This document shows positions 50,198-59,988 of a DNA stretch of 64,000 bases, piece by piece. Source of the DNA: Bacteroidales bacterium. GTDB lineage: Bacteria; Bacteroidota; Bacteroidia; Bacteroidales; UBA932. The notes below the pieces were generated by a model, which saw only the letters and a program-made list of their open reading frames with translations, ran no database searches and was not told the DNA's origin. Position 1 is the first letter of the stretch. The number at the start of each line of letters is the position of its first letter. Position numbers and translations under genes: made by a program. Location of the stretch: NCBI GenBank assembly GCA_011620605.1, contig WOYW01000016.1:248001-312000 (forward strand), read 5' to 3'.

Positions 50198-53100
50198 TGT
50201 TGGGGATATACGCAAATTTATAGAAGATTCAGGTTTTCAAAATATTCCGGGAGTTCTTTCCTTACAGGGACTTTCAGGCTCTTCCGTATATTTTCCCGTT
50301 GCCGGGATCTGCAAAGAATCTCTTGGAAAAATTCATGTTGTGATCAGGGAAAATTCTTCGGAAGCTTCTTATGCCGCAGGCGATCTTTCGGTACTGACAC
50401 AAGATGAAAACGTATTTTTGTTTCCCGCATCTTACAGGGGCACCGGCAAAACCGCAAGACCCGATGAATCATTCAGGGTCCAGCGTACTATGGCCTTAAG
50501 GGCCTTGTCCCGCTTTTTCAGCGACAAAAAGGATATCATTCTAGTCACCTATCCAAAAGCATTAATGGAAGGTGTCCCGGAAAAAGATGCTCTTGAAAAA
50601 GACGCCCTTATCGTTCATAAAGGACTCAGCCTGTCTCATGAAACCATAAAGGAATACCTTTTCCAGGCCGGTTTTGAAAAAACGGATTTTGTTATTGAAC
50701 CCGGACAATTTGCTGTACGGGGAAGTATTATAGATGTGTTTTCTTATTCCGAAAACCGTCCTTACCGGATCAATTTTTTTGGTGACGTAATAGAAAACAT
50801 CCGGATATTCGACCAAAACACGCAATTATCCATAGAAGAACGTTCTTCTGTGTCGGTAACACAGCGTTTACAGGGTGAACAACTGTTACTTGAAACTATT
50901 GCAGAACATACTGTTGTCTGGTTATTCCCGGAAGAGTTCAAAAATATACCGCCCAATATTCCGGTGATGGCTTTTTACAACCTGGTAAAGGAAAATGCAG
51001 CGGTTCAGTATGAAACTTCTCCGCAGCCGGTGTTTAACAAAAACTTCGGGCTTCTTGTCAGTTATATCCGCAAAAGAAAAATGGACGGGTACCGGGTTTG
51101 CATATTGTGTGAGAACAAGGCTCAGATAAGCAGACTTGAAGACATTTTTGAAAGCCTTGGATGTCCGCAGCCATTTGTTGAATATAAAAAAGTCTCTTTA
51201 CACGAAGGTTTTACTGACCACCGTAATAAAGTCTGCTATTACACAGATCATCAGCTTTTCCAGCGAATACACAGGATACACCTGAAAGGTTCGGTTCAGA
51301 AAAGCGAACAAATAACCCTGAACGATCTTACGGGCTTTAAAGTAGGTGACTATGTCGTACACATCGACCACGGAGTGGGGGTATTCGGAGGCCTTGTAAG
51401 AACGAATCTTAACGGGAAAGTGCAGGAGGCCGTTAAGATCATTTACCGGGATAACGACGTGCTCTATGTGAACATACACGGCCTGCACAGGATCGCCCGG
51501 TACAAAAGCAAAGAAAGCGAAGCCCCAAGGATCCACAAACTGGGATCGGGTGCCTGGAACAAGATCAAGCAACAGACCAAGAAAAAAGTACAGGACATAG
51601 CCCGTGACCTCATCAAGCTTTATTCGGAAAGAATATCAACCAAAGGATTTGCGTTTTCAGCCGACACCTACCTGCAACAACAGCTGGAAGCTTCGTTTCT
51701 TTTTGAAGACACTCCCGACCAGCTACTTGCCACACAGCAGGTCAAAAGCGATATGGAAAAGCCGTATCCCATGGACCGTCTTATTTGCGGTGACGTAGGT
51801 TTTGGTAAAACGGAAATTGCCATCAGAGCAGCTTTTAAAGCCGTGACCGATGGCAAACAGGTCGCTTTCCTTGTTCCCACAACCATACTGGCCTTGCAGC
51901 ATTATCATACTATAACCGAACGACTGGAAGATTTTCCCGTGAAAACAGAATTTATTTCCCGGCTGAAAACCTCATCCCAGACAAAAGAGATCTTTAGGCA
52001 ATTGCAGGAAGGGACCATAGATATCATCATTGGAACACACCGGCTTTTGAATAAGGATGTTTTGTTTAAAGACCTGGGCCTGCTGGTGATAGATGAAGAA
52101 CAAAAATTCGGGGTAGCTGCCAAAGAAAAGTTAAAACTTCTCAAAGTCAACGTTGACACACTTACCATGACTGCAACACCCATTCCAAGGACTTTACAGT
52201 TTTCCCTTATGGGTGCACGCGATCTGTCCATTATTCAGACACCCCCGTCCAACCGGCTTCCCATCCACACGGAAGTCCAGACTTTTGACCATGAGATCAT
52301 AAAAGAGGCCATAGACAGGGAATTGGACCGGGGCGGACAGCTTTTTTTTGTTCACAACCGTATCATGGATATAGAAACGGTTGCCGAAATTTTGAAAAAA
52401 ATACGTCCCGGTATACGGATAGCTATAGGGCACGGGCAGATGCCTCCCAAAACCATGGAGAAAGTTCTCCTCGATTTTATATGCGGGGACTATGACCTGT
52501 TATTATCCACGTCCATAATAGAAAACGGGATAGATATTCCTAACGCCAACACCATCATCATCAACCGGGCACACCTGTTCGGACTGAGCGATCTGCACCA
52601 AATGAGAGGCAGGGTGGGACGCTCCAACCGGAAAGCCTACTGTTACCTGCTTGTACCGCAACACGCCGGTCTGACCGAAGATGCAAACAGGCGGCTCAAA
52701 GCCCTGGAATCCTTTACCGAATTGGGAAGCGGTTTCAACATAGCCATGCAGGACCTGGACATACGCGGTGCGGGCAACCTTTTGGGCGGGGAACAAAGCG
52801 GATTTATTGCCGAGATGGGGTTTGAGACGTACCAGAGGATCCTGGAAGAAGCCTTTGCCGAGCTGAACCAGTCTTGCGACGAACCGGAAAAGTTGGCCAA
52901 AAGGCCTTCATTTGTGTCTTCTTTTGCGGCCGATTGTACCATAGAAACCGATCTGGATGTTATGATCCCCGATGAATACATAGGGCAGGTTTCCGAAAAG
53001 ATACGCCTTTACAAGGAACTGGACAACATAAAGGAAGAAGAACGTCTGCAACGTTTTTTTGCATCCCTGGAAGACCGGTTTGGCCCCATTCCCGAACCTT

Positions 53101-53381
53101 TCTGGCAATTGGGATATGTGGTGCGTCTGAGGCAATTGGCCGTACAGGCGGGTTTTGAGCGTATCGTACTGAAAAACGGCATAATGCTTGCATATTTTAT
53201 TTCAGATCCGCATTCAGACTATTACAAAACGGAACTTTTTGCAAACATCCTGAATTATATATCGGCACACCCCAGGGATTTCCAGGTAAAAGAGCAAAAA
53301 AACAAATTGTTTGTTAAAGTACCTCACGTTAAGAGTGTTGAAGCGGCGTATAATTTTTTAAAAATTTTTGCAAAACCCTGA
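50184..53381 (+). CDS. mfd: Transcription-repair coupling factor Mfd
   Basis: A 1065-residue translocase that removes stalled RNA polymerase and recruits UvrA. N-terminal UvrB-homology module (~20-300, QFAVRGSIIDVFSY), RNA-polymerase-interaction domain (~370-450, GDYVVHIDHGVGVFGGL), RecG-like helicase (Walker A CGDVGFGKTE, VIDEEQKFGV, TATPIPRTL, GRVGRSNRKAYCYLL) and a C-terminal TRCF domain. It is somewhat shorter than E. coli Mfd, mainly at the N-terminus. Starts inside the preceding gene. Confidence 0.96.
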   Translation: MTSFDVGDIRKFIEDSGFQNIPGVLSLQGLSGSSVYFPVAGICKESLGKIHVVIRENSSEASYAAGDLSVLTQDENVFLFPASYRGTGKTARPDESFRVQRTMALRALSRFFSDKKDIILVTYPKALMEGVPEKDALEKDALIVHKGLSLSHETIKEYLFQAGFEKTDFVIEPGQFAVRGSIIDVFSYSENRPYRINFFGDVIENIRIFDQNTQLSIEERSSVSVTQRLQGEQLLLETIAEHTVVWLFPEEFKNIPPNIPVMAFYNLVKENAAVQYETSPQPVFNKNFGLLVSYIRKRKMDGYRVCILCENKAQISRLEDIFESLGCPQPFVEYKKVSLHEGFTDHRNKVCYYTDHQLFQRIHRIHLKGSVQKSEQITLNDLTGFKVGDYVVHIDHGVGVFGGLVRTNLNGKVQEAVKIIYRDNDVLYVNIHGLHRIARYKSKESEAPRIHKLGSGAWNKIKQQTKKKVQDIARDLIKLYSERISTKGFAFSADTYLQQQLEASFLFEDTPDQLLATQQVKSDMEKPYPMDRLICGDVGFGKTEIAIRAAFKAVTDGKQVAFLVPTTILALQHYHTITERLEDFPVKTEFISRLKTSSQTKEIFRQLQEGTIDIIIGTHRLLNKDVLFKDLGLLVIDEEQKFGVAAKEKLKLLKVNVDTLTMTATPIPRTLQFSLMGARDLSIIQTPPSNRLPIHTEVQTFDHEIIKEAIDRELDRGGQLFFVHNRIMDIETVAEILKKIRPGIRIAIGHGQMPPKTMEKVLLDFICGDYDLLLSTSIIENGIDIPNANTIIINRAHLFGLSDLHQMRGRVGRSNRKAYCYLLVPQHAGLTEDANRRLKALESFTELGSGFNIAMQDLDIRGAGNLLGGEQSGFIAEMGFETYQRILEEAFAELNQSCDEPEKLAKRPSFVSSFAADCTIETDLDVMIPDEYIGQVSEKIRLYKELDNIKEEERLQRFFASLEDRFGPIPEPFWQLGYVVRLRQLAVQAGFERIVLKNGIMLAYFISDPHSDYYKTELFANILNYISAHPRDFQVKEQKNKLFVKVPHVKSVEAAYNFLKIFAKP

Positions 53382-53403
53382 AAAAGTGCGACATTTGCAA
53401 GCT

Positions 53404-54708
53404 ATGCATAGAACAGGATTCCGGCTATTGATCCTCGGTTTGTTTTTATTGTTCACAGGAAACATCAAATCTGAAGCACAAACAATGGACGCTTTAGGCA
53501 CGTTTACCCCTTATTCCATGTTCGGGGTGGGAGAACTGACCCGCCTGGGAACCTCTTTGAACAGAGGAATGGGCGGGATAGGAGCCGGATTGCGTGACAA
53601 CCGTTACATCAATTACCTGAATCCCGCATCGGCCTCGGCAAGGGATTCCCTGTCCTTTATGCTCGATTTCGGGATGTTGCAGAATAATTTCATTAATACG
53701 GACGGATCCCGTTCTTCGGCATACAATGCATTCAACATGCACCATATCATCATGTCTTTTCCCATATGGAGAAGTTCTGCCATACAACTGGGCATCATAC
53801 CCTACAGCAACGTAGGATACCGTTTTGTGGAAGACGAAAGCAGGGAAAACATATTGGCTACCATTGGGGCATTCCGCTACTACCATTACGGGCAGGGGAG
53901 TATCAACCAGGCTTTTGCCGCGTATTCCGCCACTTTTTTCCGTCACCTTTCCATAGGTGTGCAGGGAATGTATTATTTTGGCAACATTGAAAAAAACGCA
54001 CAGGCCATATCTGTAACATCTCCGGAATCCTATGGAACGCTTAAAACCGGGTACGACATAGTGGTGGGATCGTTCGGGGCCCAGTTTGGTATGCAGGCTT
54101 TCGGGAATTTCAACACGAACACTTCTTTTACCGTAGGGGCGACGTTTCAGCCGGCCACCACCCTTAAAGGAGATGTGACAAGGTTTGCCAAAGTTGAAAA
54201 AAACTCTGTTATTGACACAGTGTATTCAGTTGTAAATGAGGAATCAAGAATGTCTGTACCTATGGAATGGTCTATGGGTTTTTCAATAAGAAAACGCGAC
54301 AAATGGATGTTCGGGGTTGATTACTCACAGTCAGACTGGAGCAAATCCAACTTTTCTCCCACTCCGGGAGTAAACTTTGAGCCGGCCATGAGCCGGACCC
54401 TGAAAGCCGGCCTGGAATTTACACCGGACAGGTACAGCATCCGTTATTTCATGCGCAGGTGGACCTACCGCCTGGGTGCTTATTACGATAAGTCTTACAT
54501 GAGTCTGAACGGGCAACAGGTGGAGGCCATGGGCATTACCTTTGGATTTTCTTTGCCCATTTACCGCTGGTATAATTCAGTAGGCGTATCCATTGATGCG
54601 GGGCAAAGGGGCAGTATAGAAAACAACCTTATCCGTGAAAGGTACATCATGCTGATCCTGAATTTCAATTTACACGATATTTGGTTCTTAAAACATAGAT
54701 ATAATTAA
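53404..54708 (+). CDS. Outer-membrane beta-barrel protein
   Basis: A 434-residue protein starting at ATG 53404 (MHRTGFRLLILG), with a signal peptide ending EAQT. A TTG at 53368 would overlap mfd and put 12 residues before the signal. After cleavage it shows many alternating strands and turn motifs (YSMFGVGELTRLG, GGIGAGLRDNRYINYLNPASA, YFMRRWTYRLGAYYD), like FadL/PorP-type barrels of Bacteroidota. Its place before a TPR protein, LptC and PpiD suggests a role in envelope biogenesis. The specific function is unknown. Confidence 0.82.
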   Translation: MHRTGFRLLILGLFLLFTGNIKSEAQTMDALGTFTPYSMFGVGELTRLGTSLNRGMGGIGAGLRDNRYINYLNPASASARDSLSFMLDFGMLQNNFINTDGSRSSAYNAFNMHHIIMSFPIWRSSAIQLGIIPYSNVGYRFVEDESRENILATIGAFRYYHYGQGSINQAFAAYSATFFRHLSIGVQGMYYFGNIEKNAQAISVTSPESYGTLKTGYDIVVGSFGAQFGMQAFGNFNTNTSFTVGATFQPATTLKGDVTRFAKVEKNSVIDTVYSVVNEESRMSVPMEWSMGFSIRKRDKWMFGVDYSQSDWSKSNFSPTPGVNFEPAMSRTLKAGLEFTPDRYSIRYFMRRWTYRLGAYYDKSYMSLNGQQVEAMGITFGFSLPIYRWYNSVGVSIDAGQRGSIENNLIRERYIMLILNFNLHDIWFLKHRYN

Positions 54709-54719
54709 AATTCACAAAA

Positions 54720-56060
54720 ATGAAAAAGCTTGGAATCCTATTTACATTGATCATGTTCGCATTCGTAACACAAAGTTACGCGCAGGGCGGTAAATTCGGA
54801 GCGACACCGGAAGACAGCGTACAATGCGTTAGGTACTTGTCTTTCTATAAGGATTATTACAAGAACGGGAACATCAGGGAAGCCCTTCCTTCATGGCGGG
54901 GTGCTGTAAGGGTTTGCCCCGTAGGAGTAGTACAATCCCTGTACCAGGACGGTCAGAACATTATCAAATTTCTGATTCATCAGACCAAAGATCCCGACCG
55001 CAGAAAAGAATTGATAGATTCACTGGTATTGATGTACGACATCAGGATAGACAAATTTCCCACAAGCAAAGCCCGTTTAAGTGCCTTTACATACAAAGCC
55101 TATGACATGGTTACATTCTACAAAGAGGATGACATGAAAATTTTCCAGGCTTTACAGGATGTGGTGGAATTCGGAAAACATAAGACAGATCCGGGCATTC
55201 TTGTGCTAAACATGCAATATGCCACCAATTTGTTTAAAGAAGAAAAATTGGATGCCGAAAAAGTTATTAACGTATACCAGCAACTGAGCGAAGTTTTCGA
55301 TAAAAAAATGGAGACCGGATCGGATGAGGCGCTTGAAGAAGCTCGCAATAATTTTGAAATCCTCTTTGCCATAAGCGGAGTGGCCGACTGCAAGAACCTG
55401 CTGGCACTTTTTGGCCCCCGTTTTGACGACAATGCCTCCGATCTTGTATATGTTAAACGTGTTGTGCAATTACTCTCCAATGCAGGCTGCGAAACATCGG
55501 ATCTATTCCTCAAGGCCGTGGAACGTCTCTACGAAATGGAACCTTCCTACAACTCGGCATATTACCTCTATCGTTTGTATTCTGCCCGTGAAAGCAATGA
55601 AAAGGCAGCCAAATACCTGGAACTCGCCATAAAATCCGATTCCATTGACGACGTGACCAAAGGAGATTACATGATAGAACTGGGCACGTTCTATTTCAAA
55701 AAAATGAATAATGCTTCAGCTGCAGCCAATTCCGCCCTGAATGCCGCCGATTTCAATAAAGAAACTGAAGGACGTGCTTACCTGTTGATGGGGCACATCT
55801 GGGCAAACGCCAAGGTAACGAACGGAGAAATGCCTGAGATCGACAAGCGTGCCAATTTCTGGGTAGCCGTGGATTATTTTGCCAGGGCAAAAGCGGCTGA
55901 TCCTTCGCTGGAAGAAGAATGCAACCGTCTCATTGCTACTTACCGGCAATATTTCCCAACCCCGGAAGAAGCTTTTATGCATGATCTGGATGAAGGCACA
56001 AGGTATTCAGTAAGGGCTAACGGCTTATCGGCCACAACCACGGTAAGAACAAACAAATAA
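54720..56060 (+). CDS. Periplasmic TPR protein
   Basis: A 446-residue protein with a signal peptide (1-21, SYAQ) and repeated helical hairpins of TPR type, for example YYKNGNIREALPSWRGAV at the N-terminus and SNEKAAKYLELAIKSD near the C-terminus. No catalytic motif. Its stop overlaps the lptC start by 1 bp (TAATG). It resembles the conserved TPR protein that accompanies lptC and surA/ppiD genes in Bacteroidales. Confidence 0.82.
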   Translation: MKKLGILFTLIMFAFVTQSYAQGGKFGATPEDSVQCVRYLSFYKDYYKNGNIREALPSWRGAVRVCPVGVVQSLYQDGQNIIKFLIHQTKDPDRRKELIDSLVLMYDIRIDKFPTSKARLSAFTYKAYDMVTFYKEDDMKIFQALQDVVEFGKHKTDPGILVLNMQYATNLFKEEKLDAEKVINVYQQLSEVFDKKMETGSDEALEEARNNFEILFAISGVADCKNLLALFGPRFDDNASDLVYVKRVVQLLSNAGCETSDLFLKAVERLYEMEPSYNSAYYLYRLYSARESNEKAAKYLELAIKSDSIDDVTKGDYMIELGTFYFKKMNNASAAANSALNAADFNKETEGRAYLLMGHIWANAKVTNGEMPEIDKRANFWVAVDYFARAKAADPSLEEECNRLIATYRQYFPTPEEAFMHDLDEGTRYSVRANGLSATTTVRTNK

Positions 56061-56695
56061 TGGGATCTTTTTCCCGGACAACAAAACAAATAATGGTAGC
56101 AACAGGCCTGTCTCTTGCTGCCATATTTGTTTCCTGTAAAAACCGGGTGACAACGGTTGAATCACTCGATAACCTGGACAGCATTCCTACGCAGACCATT
56201 AAAAACATGGAAGGCTGGCAGGTGGAAGGAGGTGTTGTACGGGGACGATTGACGACTCCCTACATGGAAAAATATTCCCGAGGTTCGGATCCCTATGAGA
56301 TCTTTCCGCAATCATTCAGGGTAGAAGGATATACACTTGAAGGAGAGTTGGAAACGGTAATTACGGCCGACAAAGCGTTGCACCGTACCGGAGAAGAGCA
56401 GGTGTGGATAGCTACGGGAAATGTGGTCGTAAAAAATCTTCTGAAAGAAGAAACCATGGAAACAGATACGTTGTACTGGGACCAGCAGAACAAGAAGATC
56501 TACACGAATTGTTACGTAAGGCTTACCTCTCCCGACTTTTTTGCACAGGGGTACGGGATGGAATCCGATGAAAGGGCCACAAACGCTAAAATTCTGAAAC
56601 CGTTTGATTCTTACGGATACATTCAACAGGACACTTTGTCCAATGAAGAAAAAGAATTATCTTCGCACCCTCAAAGAAAACAAAAACCACAATAA
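56060..56695 (+). CDS. lptC: LPS export protein LptC
   Basis: A 211-residue lipoprotein or membrane-anchored protein (hydrophobic ATGLSLAAIFVSC, lipobox-like FVSC) with the OstA/LptC beta-jellyroll segment GELETVITADKALHRTGEEQ followed by WIATGNVVVKN and DTLYWDQQNKKIYTNCYVRL. LptC bridges LptBFG and LptA in carrying LPS to the outer membrane. It is co-transcribed with the TPR protein and PpiD-like chaperone. Confidence 0.88.
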   Translation: MGSFSRTTKQIMVATGLSLAAIFVSCKNRVTTVESLDNLDSIPTQTIKNMEGWQVEGGVVRGRLTTPYMEKYSRGSDPYEIFPQSFRVEGYTLEGELETVITADKALHRTGEEQVWIATGNVVVKNLLKEETMETDTLYWDQQNKKIYTNCYVRLTSPDFFAQGYGMESDERATNAKILKPFDSYGYIQQDTLSNEEKELSSHPQRKQKPQ

Positions 56696-56708
56696 ATAAA
56701 CTTACAAG

Positions 56709-58799
56709 ATGGCAGTTCTGGAGAAGATTAGAGTACAAATGGGTATATTTATTACCATACTCATAGCTATTGCCTTAATTTCCTTTATTATAGATCCTGG
56801 CACATTACAGTCCGCCATGTCTATGTTCTCTTCCAAAAACGATGTGGGAGAAATGAACGGGCAAAGCATAACATATATGGAATACACAAAAAAACTGGAA
56901 AACCTCAAAAACCTGCAACAGGCCATAACAGGCGGAGCCTCCCTGGACGAACAAAGCCAGGAAGCCGTGGAACAGGGAACCTGGCAGGCATTTCTGAAGG
57001 ACCTGGTCTATATACCGGCCATTGAAGATGCAGGTATCCAGCTGGGAAATGAGGAAATTTTTGATATGGTTCAGGGAAGGGACATTTCTCCGGTGATCAT
57101 GAACGACGCCCTTTTCAGAGGAGAAGACGGATCTTTTGACCGCTCGCGTCTTATTTCCTTTGTACAAAATGCCACTTCAGATCCGGACGGCGTAGCCGCC
57201 ATGTATTGGGCTTTTATCCAGGACAACATGGAAACGGACAGAATGTTTGCAAAATACAGTTCTCTGCTGGCCAAGAGCAATATTATTACCCCCGTGGAAT
57301 TACGCAGGAATATGGAGGAAAACAATATTACTTCCAACGTAAGCTTTGTTCTGGAAGCCGTTTCTTTTGCAAGGGATACGACCATAACCGTTACGGAACA
57401 GGAGATCAGGGATTATTATCATGCGCATAAACACCAATACGAACAGATCGCCACACGGGACATAGACTACGTTGTTTTTCCCATTGAACCATCCCAAAAA
57501 GATATTCAGGAAGCGCGGGAAGACATAGAAAAGGTATACGAAGAATTTGTTAGCACCGACAACCTCAGACAGTTCCTGGCCCGTAACTCGGACAAACCCC
57601 TTGATGCGTTTTATTACAAAAAAGGAGAACTGGCATCAATCTCTTCCGCATTGGACAGCTTTGCCTTTAATGCATCTATGCGCGATGTTCTGCCGGTTTA
57701 CAAAGAAGATCATTTCTTCCGTGCTGCCAGAATCTCGGATATTAAGCAATTGCCGGACTCGGTATACGTTAATCATATTTTATTGCAGAACGATACCCGG
57801 GAAGCAAGAAAGATCGCCGACAGCCTGATGATTGTGCTGAGTCGCGAACCGGGCAGTTTTACCCGCCTGGCCGGGGAATTTTCGGCAGACCGTAATCCAA
57901 ATGTTAATCCGGGGGAGATCGGATGGTTTGTGCAATCGGCATATATTCCGGGCATGGAATCCGTCTTTGAAGCTCCGCTGAACAAACCTTATATTGCGGA
58001 AACACAATACGGAATTCATATTGTGAAAGTTAGTGAACGTACACGTCCTCACAAAAAAGTACAGCTGGCCGTTCTGGAAAAAGAAGCCGTAGCGGGAAGA
58101 GAAACGTACCAGGAGATTTATTCACAGGCAAACACACTGTCAAACGCAAGCAAGGATATTGCCGGTTTCAATCAGGCAGCCCGTCAGAAAAACTGGATAG
58201 CCGTTCCTGCCCTGGGAATTACAGAAGATGCCAAAACAATTTCCGGTTTTGAACATATGAGGGAACTGGTCCGTTGGGCTTTTGATGCGGAAAAAGGCGA
58301 AGTTTCCCCGGTAATTACCGTAGATAACAAGTATTTCTTTGTTGCAGCCGTGGCCGATATACACGAAAAAGGCATTGCCACCCTGGAAGAAAAACGTTCC
58401 GAAATTGAACCCATTCTCATTCTGGAAAAGAAAAAGGACCGCATTTACAATCAGATACGTGATGAACTGGCATCACATACGACCCTTGAAGGATGGGCAG
58501 AAGCTACCGGTAGAAATGTGTCCAAACAAACCGGGATCGCCTTTGGCTCGGTACAGCAGACAGACCCGAAATTTGTGGGAGCCGTATCGGCAGCACCTGA
58601 ACAAACCATGTGCGGACCGATTAAAGGGGAGATAGGAGTATATGTATTCCACGTGGACGAACGCCTGGACGGAGCCTTCTATACGGAAAACGATGCCTTG
58701 CAATACGCATCCTATTTGGCCAATATTCAAATCCAGATGGTCCCCATGGTATTGCAGGAAACGGCAGAAGTAAAAGACAACCGGGCTCGGTTCTTTTAA
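56709..58799 (+). CDS. PpiD-like periplasmic peptidyl-prolyl isomerase/chaperone
   Basis: A 696-residue protein anchored by one N-terminal helix (MGIFITILIAIALISFIID). A SurA_N-like region follows (~35-230, GEMNGQSITYMEYTKKL), then a parvulin PPIase domain (~345-450, VNHILLQNDTREARKIAD ... ANPGEIGWF-like NVNPGEIGWFVQSAYIPGM ... QYGIHIVKV). Folds outer-membrane proteins in the periplasm. It follows lptC by 13 bp. In several Bacteroidales a CorC-type protein gene sits between the two; it is absent here. Its 3' end overlaps the convergent ychF stop by 4 bp. Confidence 0.9.
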   Translation: MAVLEKIRVQMGIFITILIAIALISFIIDPGTLQSAMSMFSSKNDVGEMNGQSITYMEYTKKLENLKNLQQAITGGASLDEQSQEAVEQGTWQAFLKDLVYIPAIEDAGIQLGNEEIFDMVQGRDISPVIMNDALFRGEDGSFDRSRLISFVQNATSDPDGVAAMYWAFIQDNMETDRMFAKYSSLLAKSNIITPVELRRNMEENNITSNVSFVLEAVSFARDTTITVTEQEIRDYYHAHKHQYEQIATRDIDYVVFPIEPSQKDIQEAREDIEKVYEEFVSTDNLRQFLARNSDKPLDAFYYKKGELASISSALDSFAFNASMRDVLPVYKEDHFFRAARISDIKQLPDSVYVNHILLQNDTREARKIADSLMIVLSREPGSFTRLAGEFSADRNPNVNPGEIGWFVQSAYIPGMESVFEAPLNKPYIAETQYGIHIVKVSERTRPHKKVQLAVLEKEAVAGRETYQEIYSQANTLSNASKDIAGFNQAARQKNWIAVPALGITEDAKTISGFEHMRELVRWAFDAEKGEVSPVITVDNKYFFVAAVADIHEKGIATLEEKRSEIEPILILEKKKDRIYNQIRDELASHTTLEGWAEATGRNVSKQTGIAFGSVQQTDPKFVGAVSAAPEQTMCGPIKGEIGVYVFHVDERLDGAFYTENDALQYASYLANIQIQMVPMVLQETAEVKDNRARFF

Positions 58800-59899
58800 C
58801 GGCTGAACAGAAAGTGCATAATATCCCCGTCCTGCACCACGTAATTCTTGCCTTCGACAGCCAATTTTCCGGCTTCACGGCAGGCGGCCTCTGAACCGTA
58901 ACGGATGTAATCCTCAAATTTGATCACTTCAGCACGAATAAAACCGTGTTCAAAGTCAGAATGAATAAGCCCTGCAGCCTGCGGGGCTTTTGTTCCTTTT
59001 ATATAGGTCCAGGCTTTAACTTCCATGGGCCCGGCCGTAAAATACGTCTCCAGTTCAAGCAGCCTGAAAGCGGCTTTGATCAGACGGGAAACCCCCGATT
59101 CTTTCAAGCCCAGATCTTCCAGGAACATTTGTCTTTCCTGGTAGGTGTCCAGTTGTGCTATTTCCGATTCTATGCGGCCTGCCACGATCAGGTATGGTTC
59201 GTTGTCAGGCAGTAACGTTTCGGCCACCTGCCTGGTATAATGGTTCCCGTTTTGGGCCGAGTTTTCGTCTACGTTACAGACATACAGTACCGGCTTGTTA
59301 GTCAGCAGAAACAGTTCCCGGGCCATCTGTTCCTCTTCCTGGTTGACCAATTCTACAGTTCGCGCATTTTTTCCCTGCCAGAGCACGTCCCGGTAACGAA
59401 GCAGCAAGCCGGCCAGTTTTACCGCTTGTTTATCACCTCCCGTGACGGCCTGTTTTTGAACTTTGACAATTCGGTTTTCCACGGTTTCCAGGTCCTTGAG
59501 CTGCAACTCGGCATCTATGATCTTTTTGTCGCGAACAGGATCAACCGACCCGTCTACGTGCACTACGTCGGGATCGTCAAAACATCGCAATATATGAAGA
59601 ATAGCATCGGTTTCCCGAATATTGGCCAAAAATTGGTTTCCCAGGCCTTCTCCTTTGCTGGCTCCTTCTACCAATCCCGCAATGTCCACAAAATCAACGG
59701 TTGCCGGGACTATACGCCCGGGATGCACCAGGGCGGCCAGTTCTTCCAGGCGTGTATCCGGAACCTGCGTGTATCCCAGGTTGGGTTCTATGGTGCAGAA
59801 CGGGAAATTGGCCGCCTGGGCCTTTCCCGAAGAAACACAATTGAACAAAGTTGATTTACCCACATTGGGAAGTCCCACTATACCGCATCTTAATGCCAT
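58796..59899 (-). CDS. ychF: Redox-regulated ATPase YchF
   Basis: An Obg-family P-loop protein of 367 residues: Walker A GLPNVGKST, the switch region VDIAGLVEGASKGEGLGNQFL, a coiled-coil insert (~130-200), NxxE-type NVDE region and a TGS domain ending GKNYVVQDGDIMHFLF. I start at ATG 59899 (MALRCGIVG), the family N-terminus, not the GTG at 59926. YchF hydrolyses ATP and binds ribosomes in other bacteria. Confidence 0.95.
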   Translation of the reverse strand: MALRCGIVGLPNVGKSTLFNCVSSGKAQAANFPFCTIEPNLGYTQVPDTRLEELAALVHPGRIVPATVDFVDIAGLVEGASKGEGLGNQFLANIRETDAILHILRCFDDPDVVHVDGSVDPVRDKKIIDAELQLKDLETVENRIVKVQKQAVTGGDKQAVKLAGLLLRYRDVLWQGKNARTVELVNQEEEQMARELFLLTNKPVLYVCNVDENSAQNGNHYTRQVAETLLPDNEPYLIVAGRIESEIAQLDTYQERQMFLEDLGLKESGVSRLIKAAFRLLELETYFTAGPMEVKAWTYIKGTKAPQAAGLIHSDFEHGFIRAEVIKFEDYIRYGSEAACREAGKLAVEGKNYVVQDGDIMHFLFSR

Positions 59900-59988
59900 A
59901 TGATCTTTCTTTAACGATGAAGGCACAAAACTAACAACTTTTTACGAATTGTCCTTTTTGTGTTCAGAAGGCATGTTATCTTGAGTGC

